23,865 bases of DNA from positions 1-23,865 of IMG/VR virus record IMGVR_UViG_3300010370_000242; one strand, 5' to 3'. How positions within the stretch are numbered: the first letter of the stretch is position 1; every line of letters starts with the position of its first letter. Below the pieces are notes generated by a model. The model did no database searches. It was not told the DNA's origin and was given only the letters and a program-made list of their open reading frames with translations. This document shows positions 6,542 through 15,059 of this stretch, piece by piece. This DNA is from a virus. Both the position numbers and the translations under genes were made by a program.

Positions 6542-7861
6542 ATGCCGTACACCAATCCCACCTACGCAGCCGTCCAGGCGATCCTCAAGACCAAGTACCC
6601 GGACGGCGCCATCCCCCAGGCGCTGTACAAGGACTTCCCGTTCGTGTCGCTCGTCAAGAAGACGACGAACTTCGACGGTGACTTCCGCGTGGTCGCCCTT
6701 CAGAACGAGCGTCCGCAGGGCTCGTCGTCGGTCTTCTCGACCGCGCTCGACGTTGCGACCAACGGCCTCGCCGGCGGCGGCGGCTCGTACAACCGCTTCC
6801 AGGTCTACCGCACGCGCCACTACGGTATCCTCCGTATGGACGGCGAGACCATGAAGGCGGCGGTTCGCACCTCGGGCGCGCTCGTTGACCTCTGGAACAA
6901 CGAGACGGACGGCATCAGCACGAACGAGCTTGCGGATCTCGAATTCCAGCTCTTCGGCGATGGCTCGGGCGTTCGTGGCACCGTCTCGTCGTACGCGGTG
7001 GCCCCCGCGAGCCGTATCACGCTCGCGACCCCGGCGGACGCGGTCTATTTCAACCTCAACATGCGCATCGAGATTCGTGACTCGGCCGGCGCCATCAAGA
7101 ACCCGAACAACGCCGGTACCGACAACTCGCTCTATGTGAAGGCGATCAACCGTACCGCCGGTACGATTGACATCCAGACGCGCACCACGTCGGGCTTTGT
7201 CGCCGCGACCTTTGCGACCAACCCGACCGCGAACGACGTCATTGCGCGCGCCGGCGACTGGCTCGCGGCTGCCAGCATCGGCACCGCGACCAACGGTTCG
7301 GCCAACGGCGTCGTGACCGGTGTTCAGGCGTGGGTCCCCTCGACTGTCACCGCGACTCCGTTCTGGGGCCTTCCGCGCGACACCGACCCGGTTCGTCTTG
7401 CTGGTCAACGCGTCAGCGGAGCTGGCCTTCCGATGAACGAGGCCCTCATGGAAGCCGAGGCGAAGGTCGCGGTGCAGGGCGTCGGCATGCCGGACACCAT
7501 CTTCATCAACCCGCTCGATCTCCAGAACCTCAAGAAGGCTCTCGGGTCGGACATCGTCTATGACCGCGTTGCCAGCAACGTCGCCGGCATCAGCTTCAAG
7601 GCGATTGAGTACGACGGCATGAACGGCCCGATGAAGATCGTCTCGGCTCCGTTCTGCCCGCGCAACAAGGCGTTCATGCTCCAGATGGCGAGCTGGGAAC
7701 TGTCGACCCTCGGGCCGGCTCCGCAGATGCTCGACTGGGACAACAACGACTTCCTCCGCGTGTCGGGTGCGGACCAGTACGAGGTGCGCTTTGGCCACTA
7801 CGGTCAGTTCATCTGCAACAACCCCGGCGCCAACATCATCGTCGACGGCTTCGGTCTCTGA
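6542..7861 (+). CDS. Major capsid protein, HK97 fold
   Basis: A 439-residue protein that should form the icosahedral shell. Its features fit HK97-fold capsids of podoviruses: an N-terminal arm with AIPQALYKDFPFVSLVKK (24-40), a long spine-helix region around 97-138, and a C-terminal axial-domain pattern (MPDTIFINPLDLQNLKKALG near 316-335). A beta-rich insertion lies at about 155-245 (ITLATPADAVYF ... YVKAINRTAGTIDIQTRT), a type I have seen in related capsid proteins, probably an inserted surface domain. Codon usage is the most biased in the window, with near-uniform G/C third positions, as expected for the most abundant virion protein. The start at 6542 follows GGAG two bases after the scaffold stop. 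No cleavable delta domain is apparent. Confidence 0.92.
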   Translation: MPYTNPTYAAVQAILKTKYPDGAIPQALYKDFPFVSLVKKTTNFDGDFRVVALQNERPQGSSSVFSTALDVATNGLAGGGGSYNRFQVYRTRHYGILRMDGETMKAAVRTSGALVDLWNNETDGISTNELADLEFQLFGDGSGVRGTVSSYAVAPASRITLATPADAVYFNLNMRIEIRDSAGAIKNPNNAGTDNSLYVKAINRTAGTIDIQTRTTSGFVAATFATNPTANDVIARAGDWLAAASIGTATNGSANGVVTGVQAWVPSTVTATPFWGLPRDTDPVRLAGQRVSGAGLPMNEALMEAEAKVAVQGVGMPDTIFINPLDLQNLKKALGSDIVYDRVASNVAGISFKAIEYDGMNGPMKIVSAPFCPRNKAFMLQMASWELSTLGPAPQMLDWDNNDFLRVSGADQYEVRFGHYGQFICNNPGANIIVDGFGL

Positions 7862-7874
7862 TCGGCCTGGCATT

Positions 7875-7903
7875 GGCGCGCTGCCACCCGGTGGCGCGCC
7901 TTT
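7875..7903 (+). terminator. GC-rich hairpin after the capsid gene
   Basis: GGCGCGC (7875-7881) pairs perfectly with GCGCGCC (7894-7900). A CAC/GTG stem and CCG loop lie inside, and TTT follows. It sits in the only sizeable gap of the structural operon. The short T run makes it a weak or partial intrinsic terminator, or an RNA-stabilising 3' structure that keeps capsid mRNA abundant relative to downstream genes. Confidence 0.5.
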
Positions 7904-7929
7904 GCCACACCTCCACTAGGAGAATCACA

Positions 7930-8346
7930 ATGGCTCTGAACCGATACCTTTATCCTGCGAAGAACTCGAACCTTCCCGAGTTCGTCATCATGTCGCAACG
8001 TTGGGGCGTTGGCGTCGATGGCGCGGTTACGCCGCTTGGTGCGACGACCGACCTTGGCCGTGGCCTTGAGCTGAACCTCACGGCTGCCCCCGGCGTTTCC
8101 CCTGGATCGTATATCCTGAAATTTGCGCCTACCAGTGACGGGCTATATCCGAGCGTTGGTGGCGTTGTGCAGCCGATCGTGACCATCATGGACTCGACGG
8201 TTCCGACCCTTGTGCAGATCACGGACATTGGGCCATCGTACGTCACGTTCCAGGTCACCACGTACACGGGCGCCCCGGACAACGTCTCGAACGGCGGCAA
8301 GATCTGCGTCAGCCTCATCTGCACCAACAGCTCGGTGGTTGCCTGA
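7930..8346 (+). CDS. Probable capsid-associated (decoration-like) beta protein
   Basis: A 138-residue protein starting MALNRYLYPAKNSNLPEF. The ATG at 7930 sits 6 bases after AGGAGA, and the open frame upstream is ignored for that reason. The sequence is beta-rich, with regular Val/Thr alternation (YVTFQVTTYTG, ICVSLICTNSS) and Gly/Pro turns, and ends in a short hydrophobic tail. Directly following the capsid gene, it is a good candidate for a head decoration or vertex protein. That function is inferred from position and fold type; no signature motif is recognised. It shares the TGATG junction with the next small gene. Confidence 0.65.
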   Translation: MALNRYLYPAKNSNLPEFVIMSQRWGVGVDGAVTPLGATTDLGRGLELNLTAAPGVSPGSYILKFAPTSDGLYPSVGGVVQPIVTIMDSTVPTLVQITDIGPSYVTFQVTTYTGAPDNVSNGGKICVSLICTNSSVVA

Positions 8347-8597
8347 TGAAGGGCAAGGGCGGCATGGCTCTCATGATCGCCATCGGCAAGAAGAAGCCGG
8401 GGATGGGGGAGGAGCGACCCTCCTCTCCCTCCCTGGGGTCTGATTCCGAGGATGAGGGCATGGACATGACGGGAACCTTGGAACCGCTTGCAAAGGCCTT
8501 CTTCGAGGCCGGCGCAAAGGGCAAGTTCAAGCAGGCCGCGCAGCTCTTCCAAGAGATGCAGAAGTGTTGTGGTGAGGACTACGAGGAAGACGACTGA
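8346..8597 (+). CDS. Small acidic head-region protein
   Basis: An 83-residue protein. It has a basic Gly/Lys start (MKGKGGMALMIAIGKKKPGM), an acidic low-complexity middle (SDSEDEGMDM), then a helix (LEPLAKAFFEAGAKGKFKQA, about 46-65) and a CCGEDYEEDD tail. From memory, many phages have a comparable tiny protein with a single amphipathic helix next to capsid genes; its role is not established. The start at 8346 overlaps the preceding stop (TGATG), and its own stop overlaps the next ATG at 8597, so all three are likely translated in series. Confidence 0.65.
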   Translation: MKGKGGMALMIAIGKKKPGMGEERPSSPSLGSDSEDEGMDMTGTLEPLAKAFFEAGAKGKFKQAAQLFQEMQKCCGEDYEEDD

Positions 8598-9589
8598 TGG
8601 CATACTCGCGGACTTTGTCTGAGCTTGAGTTGGCCGTGCGGCGTGAAGCCGACATGGTGAACTCTCAGTTCGTGACCTCGGACGAGGTGCGCGAGTACAT
8701 CAACCAGTCGTGGGCCGAACTCTACGACCGAATGGTCCTGTTTGATCAGGAGTATCTCCTGCGCTATGTGGACATCTCGTCTTCGGTGGCCAGTAGCGCA
8801 GGAGATTTTGACATTCTCAACGACGGCAAGACTGGCCTCGTGAGAAGCGTCTCCTGGATTTTGCCGAGCGGAACCGGCTACGCCGTGGGCGATATCATTG
8901 TCCTGACGCAGCCGTCCACCGGCGCCTCCAACGCGTGGGCGCAGGTTACCGAAATCACGGGCGGTGGCGCGGTTGTCGCGGCCGACGTCATCATTGCCGG
9001 CAGCGGGTATGTTAGCAACTCGTTGAGTACGTCGGTTGCGACCGTCAATATGAGTGCGGTCCCTGGTGGTGGCGGCTCTGGTGGCCAGGCGTTTGCGTAT
9101 GTCGAGTCGGACTTTTACAAGTGCAAGGGCGTGTGGGTTTCCGACACGACGGCAGGTGGTGCCGGTTGGAATCCTCTGCGTCGGTTCCAATGGGACGAGC
9201 AGAACGCACTTCGTCAGGCTGACCTGTATGGCGGCATGACGGCGCTGCCTCTCTATCGCCTGTACACGGTATTCGGGCGCGAGAAGGTCGGAATTGCGCC
9301 AATGATTACCGGCGTCTACAGGATTTGGTATTACCCAGCTCCTCAGAAGATGTTGCTCCCGCAGGATCGCATCGACGGTCGAGCGGGCTGGGACGAATGG
9401 GTTGTGAAAGACGCCGCGATGAAATGCCTCGTTAAAGAGGAAAGCATCGAGCAGGCCGCGAGCATGAAGGCGCTCCGCGACGAGATCTTCAAGCGTTTCG
9501 AGATCCATGCGGCTGAGCGCGATGCGACGCAGCCAGAGCGTGTGCGTGATGTTCGCCTGTTGAGTCGACGAACCTTTCCGTGGAGGTGA
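8597..9589 (+). CDS. Head-tail adaptor protein with an inserted beta domain
   Basis: The ends of this 330-residue protein match the gp6-like adaptor pattern. The N-terminus has TLSELELAVRREADMVNSQF, VTSDEVREYINQSWAELYDR (6-45). The C-terminus has YRIWYYPAP (241-249), then LDG-like RIDGRAGWDEWVVKDAAMKC, a KEES helix (280-283) and a DATQPERVRDVR end. Such adaptors ring the portal and connect it to the tail. Between 'FDI' (71-73) and 'AYVESDFYKCKGVWV' (167-181) lies an extra Gly/Thr/Val-rich stretch (about 76-166) with GTGYAVGD and GSGYV motifs. Typical adaptors lack it; it looks like a domain insertion. The start overlaps the previous stop, and GGAGGTGA near the end serves the next gene. Confidence 0.85.
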   Translation: MAYSRTLSELELAVRREADMVNSQFVTSDEVREYINQSWAELYDRMVLFDQEYLLRYVDISSSVASSAGDFDILNDGKTGLVRSVSWILPSGTGYAVGDIIVLTQPSTGASNAWAQVTEITGGGAVVAADVIIAGSGYVSNSLSTSVATVNMSAVPGGGGSGGQAFAYVESDFYKCKGVWVSDTTAGGAGWNPLRRFQWDEQNALRQADLYGGMTALPLYRLYTVFGREKVGIAPMITGVYRIWYYPAPQKMLLPQDRIDGRAGWDEWVVKDAAMKCLVKEESIEQAASMKALRDEIFKRFEIHAAERDATQPERVRDVRLLSRRTFPWR

Positions 9590-9592
9590 GCG

Positions 9593-10009
9593 ATGCCGCA
9601 AACGAAGCCGCAGCAGTACACGCCGGCACCGACTGGCAACGAGACGATTGACCGCATTCAAGACGTCGTGCGTCAGACGACGGAGGCAGTGCGCAATGGA
9701 CCGCCGAACCAGACGACGGTTAAGTCGCTCATCAAGAACAAGCCTGACCAGGGCATTGTGTTCCGTCCTGGGCAAACCGTGGACGTCCCGCACGACCTTG
9801 GCAGATCTGCCAATGGCTTCAACATCGCAAAAGTGTTGACCAACACGTCCTTGGCGAGCAGCGCGCCAGCAGCGGTTCCCAATCTGCAGGTCGTTCCTGT
9901 GTCGGGACCACTCGGGCAGAAGATCATGCGCCTGCGCTACATCGCTCCCAAGGACGCGGACGGGAATGATATCCTCGACCCCGTTCGCTTGCAGCTGGAG
10001 ATTCGGTGA
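9593..10009 (+). CDS. Hypothetical virion/connector protein
   Basis: A 138-residue protein with a strong ribosome binding site (GGAGGTG, 9582-9588, overlapping the adaptor stop). The first ~45 residues are polar and probably helical (TIDRIQDVVRQTTEAVRNG). The remainder is a probable beta domain (IVFRPGQTVDVPHDL, LQVVPVSGPLGQKIMRLRYI, VRLQLEIR). The gene lies between the adaptor and the large tail protein, so a small connector, tail or spike-anchor role is plausible but unproven. I recognise no family. Its stop overlaps the start of the next gene. Confidence 0.65.
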   Translation: MPQTKPQQYTPAPTGNETIDRIQDVVRQTTEAVRNGPPNQTTVKSLIKNKPDQGIVFRPGQTVDVPHDLGRSANGFNIAKVLTNTSLASSAPAAVPNLQVVPVSGPLGQKIMRLRYIAPKDADGNDILDPVRLQLEIR

Positions 10010-13000
10010 TGGAAGAGCGCGTTGTCAGTGTTCCCCTGATTGGTGGCATCAATGAGGAGGATGACATCTTTGCGGTGCAGCCGCCGGAGATGCTCCAACT
10101 CACGAATGTCCAAGCTGTCAAGAAGGGTGCACTGGACACGCGTCTTGGCTTTACGCTTGTCAGCAAGAGCCCGACGCTCGTGCAGCCGGCCTCGTCCTTC
10201 CGTTCGACGGACGGTACGACGCAGCTGATTGGGAACAAGATCGAGGCGCTTGGCACGTATGCGGCATCGACCGGCATGCGCCCGGTGCTGGCGTCGGACA
10301 GCAAGTTCTACGAGTACGTTGGCTCTGATGATTTGCACGGGTTCCGCGAGGTGAACGACCTGCCGGCGTACGTCGGCACGCTTGCCTCGGTTTCATCGAC
10401 GGGCGGCAGCATCATTGAGATCGAGAGCGCCCTGTTCGACGACGAGACGAAGCGTATTACGGTATGGATTACCGGCAAGCGCACTGGGCAAGAGCTGTCG
10501 TCGGACCGCATGATGCTCGATCAGGTATCGGGTGATGGAAACTCGGTCTATTACTCGATTCAGTGGGCCGACAACGAGGCGTACATCGTTCCTCCGACGC
10601 GCCTTCTCTCGTTTTCCACCGGGTATGTCACGAGCGCCACAAACCTTCGCCTTACTCTTGTGCAGGGGAACACGGCGACGCGCGAACCGATGGCGTTCTG
10701 GTGGAACTACACCTCCGGCGAAGTCGAATGCGTGGTGTTCTCACCGGTCACCGGTGAAGCGTTTCCCACGTACGTGCTCCCTCGTACGGTTTCGCTGGTA
10801 AATGCGCATCGAACGTTCGATGTCGTGGGGTTGTACAGTGTTACGTCAAACCCCTATCCGTACTACACGTTTATGTACGTCCTGTGTGAACAGGATACCG
10901 CGAGCAACACTACAGCGGCGCGCGTAGAGGCGTACGTTGCGTCGATTGCGCCTGGCATTCCAGGCGTCACGACGCTTGCCACCATCTCGGATATTCTTCC
11001 GAGGACGGGTAGCGGAAGCTTTTACTTCGTACCGTGGGCAAATCGTGGAGCGGTTCTTGAGCAGGAGCCAGAGATGGTGTCCGGCACTGGAACGGATTGG
11101 ACCGGGACCGCGTCAATCGCCGTACGTGTCATTGCGCGACAGTACGGGCCGGAGGGTATCCCAAGCCCCAAGCTGGATGGCCAAATGGCGCTTGGTCGGC
11201 TTGTTGCCTCAAGCGCAGGAGGTGTAGTGACCCTTGCGAAGCAAGGTTTTAAGTACATCCCGTACATTGGCTTTCAGACCAACGACGACATCACGCAGGT
11301 GACCGCGACGACCGCGGCGCCGTTCCACTACAGCGGCGCTCCGCGTACGACCAGGCCGCTGAAGACGCTCGTGAACGCGTTGATGGTCGCTCTGCCGGAA
11401 GACGGTCCGTACGACGCGTCGGGTACGGCCGTGCAGACGAATCCCATTGCGAGCGAGTGGGCGGTGACGATGACTCTCGCCGACCCGTTCAACAGCCAGC
11501 AGACGTACATGTGCACGGCTGGCGTTGGCGGCGACGAGCTGTTTACGCTGACCCCGTCGTCCTCGCGAGCGTTCATGACTCTCACGAGCGGTCTTGATGC
11601 GAACGCTCGACCGCTTCAGAGAATTCGTGATGCGTATCCGCGTACCGAGCATTCGTACCTAGGCGGTATTGAAATCCCGTTTTTCACAGTCACGTTTCCA
11701 AACAACCAGGTAAACCTGCTGGAGATTCCGGCGGCCGGTGTAAACAATATCGGATTCACCAATGGCATCTATACCGGTGTGAGTGTGTTCGATGCTCCTG
11801 CCGGCAATGTGATTGCAACGGCAACCGTGTGCGTGGTCAATGGATCGATTGCCTCTGCGGCGATCGAGAACACGCTTGCTGGGCCACTCCCTGGGTATGC
11901 ATTTGCGGGCCCTGGCACCTCGATTGTCGGTATCCAGTTTGATCCACTCTATGTCGGCGCAGGGACGCTCACGGGCGCTCGCGCGTGGAACGTGACGCAT
12001 AGCCTTCTGCAGGTCCCGACCGGCTTTGATGAGCCGGACCGAAGCACGCTGCCGCCCAACAATTTCTACTTCACGTGGGTGAACCAGCAGGAGCACTGCG
12101 TGCATCGCTGGTCGGTCGCGCATTCCGCCGGGATGGACCTGCTGTTGTTGTCGAGCACGAGCGCGACGCCAGTAACGAATCCACAGGCGGACGCTCCATT
12201 CGGCGCTGCAAGCCCGATGCGGTACAACAACTTCTGCGAGTTGTACCGGTACACCTCTGCAGTCATTCCAGAGTATTCTGCGCTTGTGCCGATCAACGGA
12301 GGCGTAGTCTCGAATAGCCCGTTGTCATGTGCGATGGGCGGGCCGTGGCGCGTAGTTGGCGGCCTTGTGCGAGACAACGACAAGTTCTACGCAGCCGTGT
12401 CTCCGTCGGGAGACGACTCACAAACGAGCACGTTCCTGCTCCGCATGTCGCTCTCCGACGAGGTAACGATCATCGTGCCAAACGGGCAGGACTATGAGCC
12501 TAGGCCTAGCCCGTCCATGTTTGAATACATCAACAACAAGGCCATGTTTGTCGAGGCGGCAAACATGATGCGCGTAACGGCCGTGCCGTTGAACGTGCCC
12601 ACGTTGCGAGTGACGAACGCCGGCATGACGATGGGCGCGATGCGCAATGGGTCGTCGAAGGGCACGCAGGAATGCATGGCGCTCGACTATGAGTTCGTGG
12701 CGCAGAACTATCGCACGATGCTGCGCATGTCGGACTACACCTTCGTCAACGGTGGTGTTCTTTCGGCGTTTGACGGCGTGAATGTGAGCGAGGCGGGGCT
12801 GTTGATGTGGCCTCAGCGAGACCTCACGAGCGTGTCGTGGAGCGATGGCTCGGTACGTGCCGCATACATCGCAAGCGATCCGGTCCTCAGCGTGCAGATG
12901 TTTGAGCAGTTTAACGACAGCACGCCATTCCGTGGCTCGCACACGCTGCTGTTCAACGTCACGCGGCCCTACTTCTTCTACGAGGCGGGGCTCAATGGTG

Positions 13001-15051
13001 GGGCTAATCCTGCTCGATGGGAGCAGGTGCGCACCAACTGGGGCGGCGATCCGTCGCAGAACTACGAGGCGGTCTACGCGGATTCGAGGCTTCAGCAGTT
13101 CTCGACCACCACGAAGGTGGGGGCACGCGGCGGTGTCGACTTCTACGGGCCGCACTACTACGGCCGTTATCAAGCCACGCCGACCGACTTTGAGATGATC
13201 GCGCCGTACAATGCTCTCCGCCGACAGCAGGCCGGCTCTGCGAGCTTGTCGGCGTACTTCCTGTGGGCTCCGCGTGCCGCGCGTGGGTGGACGTTTCCGC
13301 AGAACAAAGAGAGCGCCTATACGCAAGCGGAAGCGGCCGGCGACTTCTTGATGTCGTGGTGCTACGAATATGCGGATGGCACGGGCCGCATGGTGCGCTC
13401 GGCCCCGTCGTCTCCGCAGCAATTCACGGTTTGCGCGGAGATCTGGAGCCCGGACGGTTCGCCCGGAACGCTCGGTCGTCGCCGAGCTGGTGGCGAGGTC
13501 TCGCGGTATCGGTGGGGATTCTTCGCTCCGCGTCTGGAGCTGACGAATCGCCTGTCATCGGCACAGGTCGATCCACGCCGGGTGCTGTTGCAACCGTACG
13601 CGACGTGCGAGCCGTACGCCACGGTAATGTATCGCATGCCGTGGTCGAACTTCCAGAATCCCATCAGTGACTTCGTCGTTCCTCGGAATGCTACGCGTGG
13701 CGTTGTTCCAAACGTTACGACTCCGTATTACCCAAACAACCCGTGTGGATTCGTCACGACGAACATCAACCAGCCGCCGTCGGTTCCCGGTGCGACGGAT
13801 GGCGCGAACGCGATGTTCGACGGTCCAACGGGCGATTACATGGGGATGTTGCGTGAGCCGTTCCTGTACACGACGGGAGGCGTTCTCGACAACGTGGCGA
13901 CGCCTGGCTGCAAGGCGATGTGCGTGCACCAGAATCGACTCGTGGTGAGCGGAGCGGATGACGCTACGGTCGTTTGGTTCTCAAAGGAGCTGACGCCGAC
14001 GGACGCCGTTGGTTTCAACGACCTGCTCACGCTCAACATCGAGGCAGGTGGCGCCGTGACTGGTCTTGCGTCGATGAACTCGGCGTTGTTCGTCTTCAAG
14101 AAGAATGATGTCTACGTCGTCTCCGGAACGATGCCCGACAACTCTGGCAATCGCTCCGGATTGTCGGAACCTACGCGACTCCCGTCGGGTATCGGGTGCA
14201 TCGACCACCGCAGCGTACTCTCGACGCCGATCGGTATCTTCTTCCGGTCAACGCGCAGCATCGAGCTACTGAGCCCGGACCTGCAGATTCGCTCGATTGG
14301 CGACAAGGTGATGGACCGCCTGAAGGCGTACCCGTACGTAGTTTCCGTCTCGCACAACGCAATGACCCAAGAGGTGTACTTCGTATGCCAGACGAATCGA
14401 CTGTCGCGCACTGTCGGAAGTGCGGATGTCATTGTGCTCGTCTACAGCTACCTCATCAACGCGTGGTATGAGTGGGACGTCACTGCAATGGGCACGGGGC
14501 AGGCGTGCATGACCGTGCTCGGCGATCAGCCGTGGATTGCCATGAAGGAGCCAAACCGCATCACGCCGCCGACTCCGCAAGCATATGTGTACCGGCAGAT
14601 TGAGGACCAGTATGCAGACTGGCTTGAGACGCCGGGCGTGAACACGTGGCTCTACTCGTTCATTCCTGTGTCGTGGTTCACCGCGCCGTTTGCCCTGAAC
14701 CAGGTTCAGGGATTCCAGCGTGTCAAACGATGCAGGCTTCTCGCGCGCATCAACAGCGGGCCGGATATTCCTGGCTTTCAGTTTTCGTTGGCGACCGATA
14801 CGAGCGCCGCGCAAACGTCCTCCTGGACGTCCGCTCAGGTGACCCAGGTCTACGCCACCCAGAATGCGATTCAGCTTGAGACGCACGTGGCAAACCAGAA
14901 GGGTCAGTTGCTGGCCCTTGGGTGCCAAACAACGGCTCCGACGTCTGGTGTTACCTCAACTGGAAGCAACATCCGGTTCAGCAACATTGCGCTCGTTGTC
15001 GGCTTGAAGGCTGGCCTGAACAAGCGTATCACCGAAGAAGCAAAGCACTAG
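10009..15051 (+). CDS. Giant nozzle-like tail protein (1680 residues)
   Basis: By order (after portal, scaffold, capsid and adaptor, before ejection proteins) this is the counterpart of podovirus tail nozzle/tubular B proteins (T7 gp12 or P22 gp10 role). The N-terminus VSVPLIGGINEEDDIFAVQP resembles the start of those proteins. A beta-propeller-like region near the C-terminus (about 1295-1500) has repeats such as AMCVHQNRLVVSGADDATVV, FVFKKNDVYVVSG and GIGCIDHRSVLSTPIGIFFR (about 1395-1414), a pattern I associate with phage nozzle proteins. The middle ~1000 residues are Thr/Asn/Tyr-rich beta sequence with no recognised motif. The protein is about twice as long as T7 gp12. The ATG at 10009 (TGATG overlap) is preferred to the GTG at 10006. 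It may combine nozzle and fibre functions. Confidence 0.75.
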   Translation: MEERVVSVPLIGGINEEDDIFAVQPPEMLQLTNVQAVKKGALDTRLGFTLVSKSPTLVQPASSFRSTDGTTQLIGNKIEALGTYAASTGMRPVLASDSKFYEYVGSDDLHGFREVNDLPAYVGTLASVSSTGGSIIEIESALFDDETKRITVWITGKRTGQELSSDRMMLDQVSGDGNSVYYSIQWADNEAYIVPPTRLLSFSTGYVTSATNLRLTLVQGNTATREPMAFWWNYTSGEVECVVFSPVTGEAFPTYVLPRTVSLVNAHRTFDVVGLYSVTSNPYPYYTFMYVLCEQDTASNTTAARVEAYVASIAPGIPGVTTLATISDILPRTGSGSFYFVPWANRGAVLEQEPEMVSGTGTDWTGTASIAVRVIARQYGPEGIPSPKLDGQMALGRLVASSAGGVVTLAKQGFKYIPYIGFQTNDDITQVTATTAAPFHYSGAPRTTRPLKTLVNALMVALPEDGPYDASGTAVQTNPIASEWAVTMTLADPFNSQQTYMCTAGVGGDELFTLTPSSSRAFMTLTSGLDANARPLQRIRDAYPRTEHSYLGGIEIPFFTVTFPNNQVNLLEIPAAGVNNIGFTNGIYTGVSVFDAPAGNVIATATVCVVNGSIASAAIENTLAGPLPGYAFAGPGTSIVGIQFDPLYVGAGTLTGARAWNVTHSLLQVPTGFDEPDRSTLPPNNFYFTWVNQQEHCVHRWSVAHSAGMDLLLLSSTSATPVTNPQADAPFGAASPMRYNNFCELYRYTSAVIPEYSALVPINGGVVSNSPLSCAMGGPWRVVGGLVRDNDKFYAAVSPSGDDSQTSTFLLRMSLSDEVTIIVPNGQDYEPRPSPSMFEYINNKAMFVEAANMMRVTAVPLNVPTLRVTNAGMTMGAMRNGSSKGTQECMALDYEFVAQNYRTMLRMSDYTFVNGGVLSAFDGVNVSEAGLLMWPQRDLTSVSWSDGSVRAAYIASDPVLSVQMFEQFNDSTPFRGSHTLLFNVTRPYFFYEAGLNGGANPARWEQVRTNWGGDPSQNYEAVYADSRLQQFSTTTKVGARGGVDFYGPHYYGRYQATPTDFEMIAPYNALRRQQAGSASLSAYFLWAPRAARGWTFPQNKESAYTQAEAAGDFLMSWCYEYADGTGRMVRSAPSSPQQFTVCAEIWSPDGSPGTLGRRRAGGEVSRYRWGFFAPRLELTNRLSSAQVDPRRVLLQPYATCEPYATVMYRMPWSNFQNPISDFVVPRNATRGVVPNVTTPYYPNNPCGFVTTNINQPPSVPGATDGANAMFDGPTGDYMGMLREPFLYTTGGVLDNVATPGCKAMCVHQNRLVVSGADDATVVWFSKELTPTDAVGFNDLLTLNIEAGGAVTGLASMNSALFVFKKNDVYVVSGTMPDNSGNRSGLSEPTRLPSGIGCIDHRSVLSTPIGIFFRSTRSIELLSPDLQIRSIGDKVMDRLKAYPYVVSVSHNAMTQEVYFVCQTNRLSRTVGSADVIVLVYSYLINAWYEWDVTAMGTGQACMTVLGDQPWIAMKEPNRITPPTPQAYVYRQIEDQYADWLETPGVNTWLYSFIPVSWFTAPFALNQVQGFQRVKRCRLLARINSGPDIPGFQFSLATDTSAAQTSSWTSAQVTQVYATQNAIQLETHVANQKGQLLALGCQTTAPTSGVTSTGSNIRFSNIALVVGLKAGLNKRITEEAKH

Positions 15052-15055
15052 GAGG
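15050..15055 (+). promoter_or_regulatory. Consensus AGGAGG ribosome binding site
   Basis: Perfect AGGAGG overlapping the stop of the giant tail gene, 4 bases before the ATG at 15060. It fixes the start of the next gene, whose frame is open well upstream inside the tail gene. Confidence 0.8.
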
Positions 15056-15059
15056 CGCC

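Noticed and set aside
5855-7873. A 672-residue open frame on the - strand across scaffold and capsid genes
   Set aside because: It lies opposite two well-supported genes; long antisense frames are expected from GC-rich third positions. It is Arg/Val/Asp-rich with no motif.
14922-15059. Upstream extension of the first ejection-type protein into the giant tail gene
   Set aside because: The AGGAGG at 15050-15055 fixes the start at 15060; the extension reads as low-quality sequence in the shadow of the tail gene.
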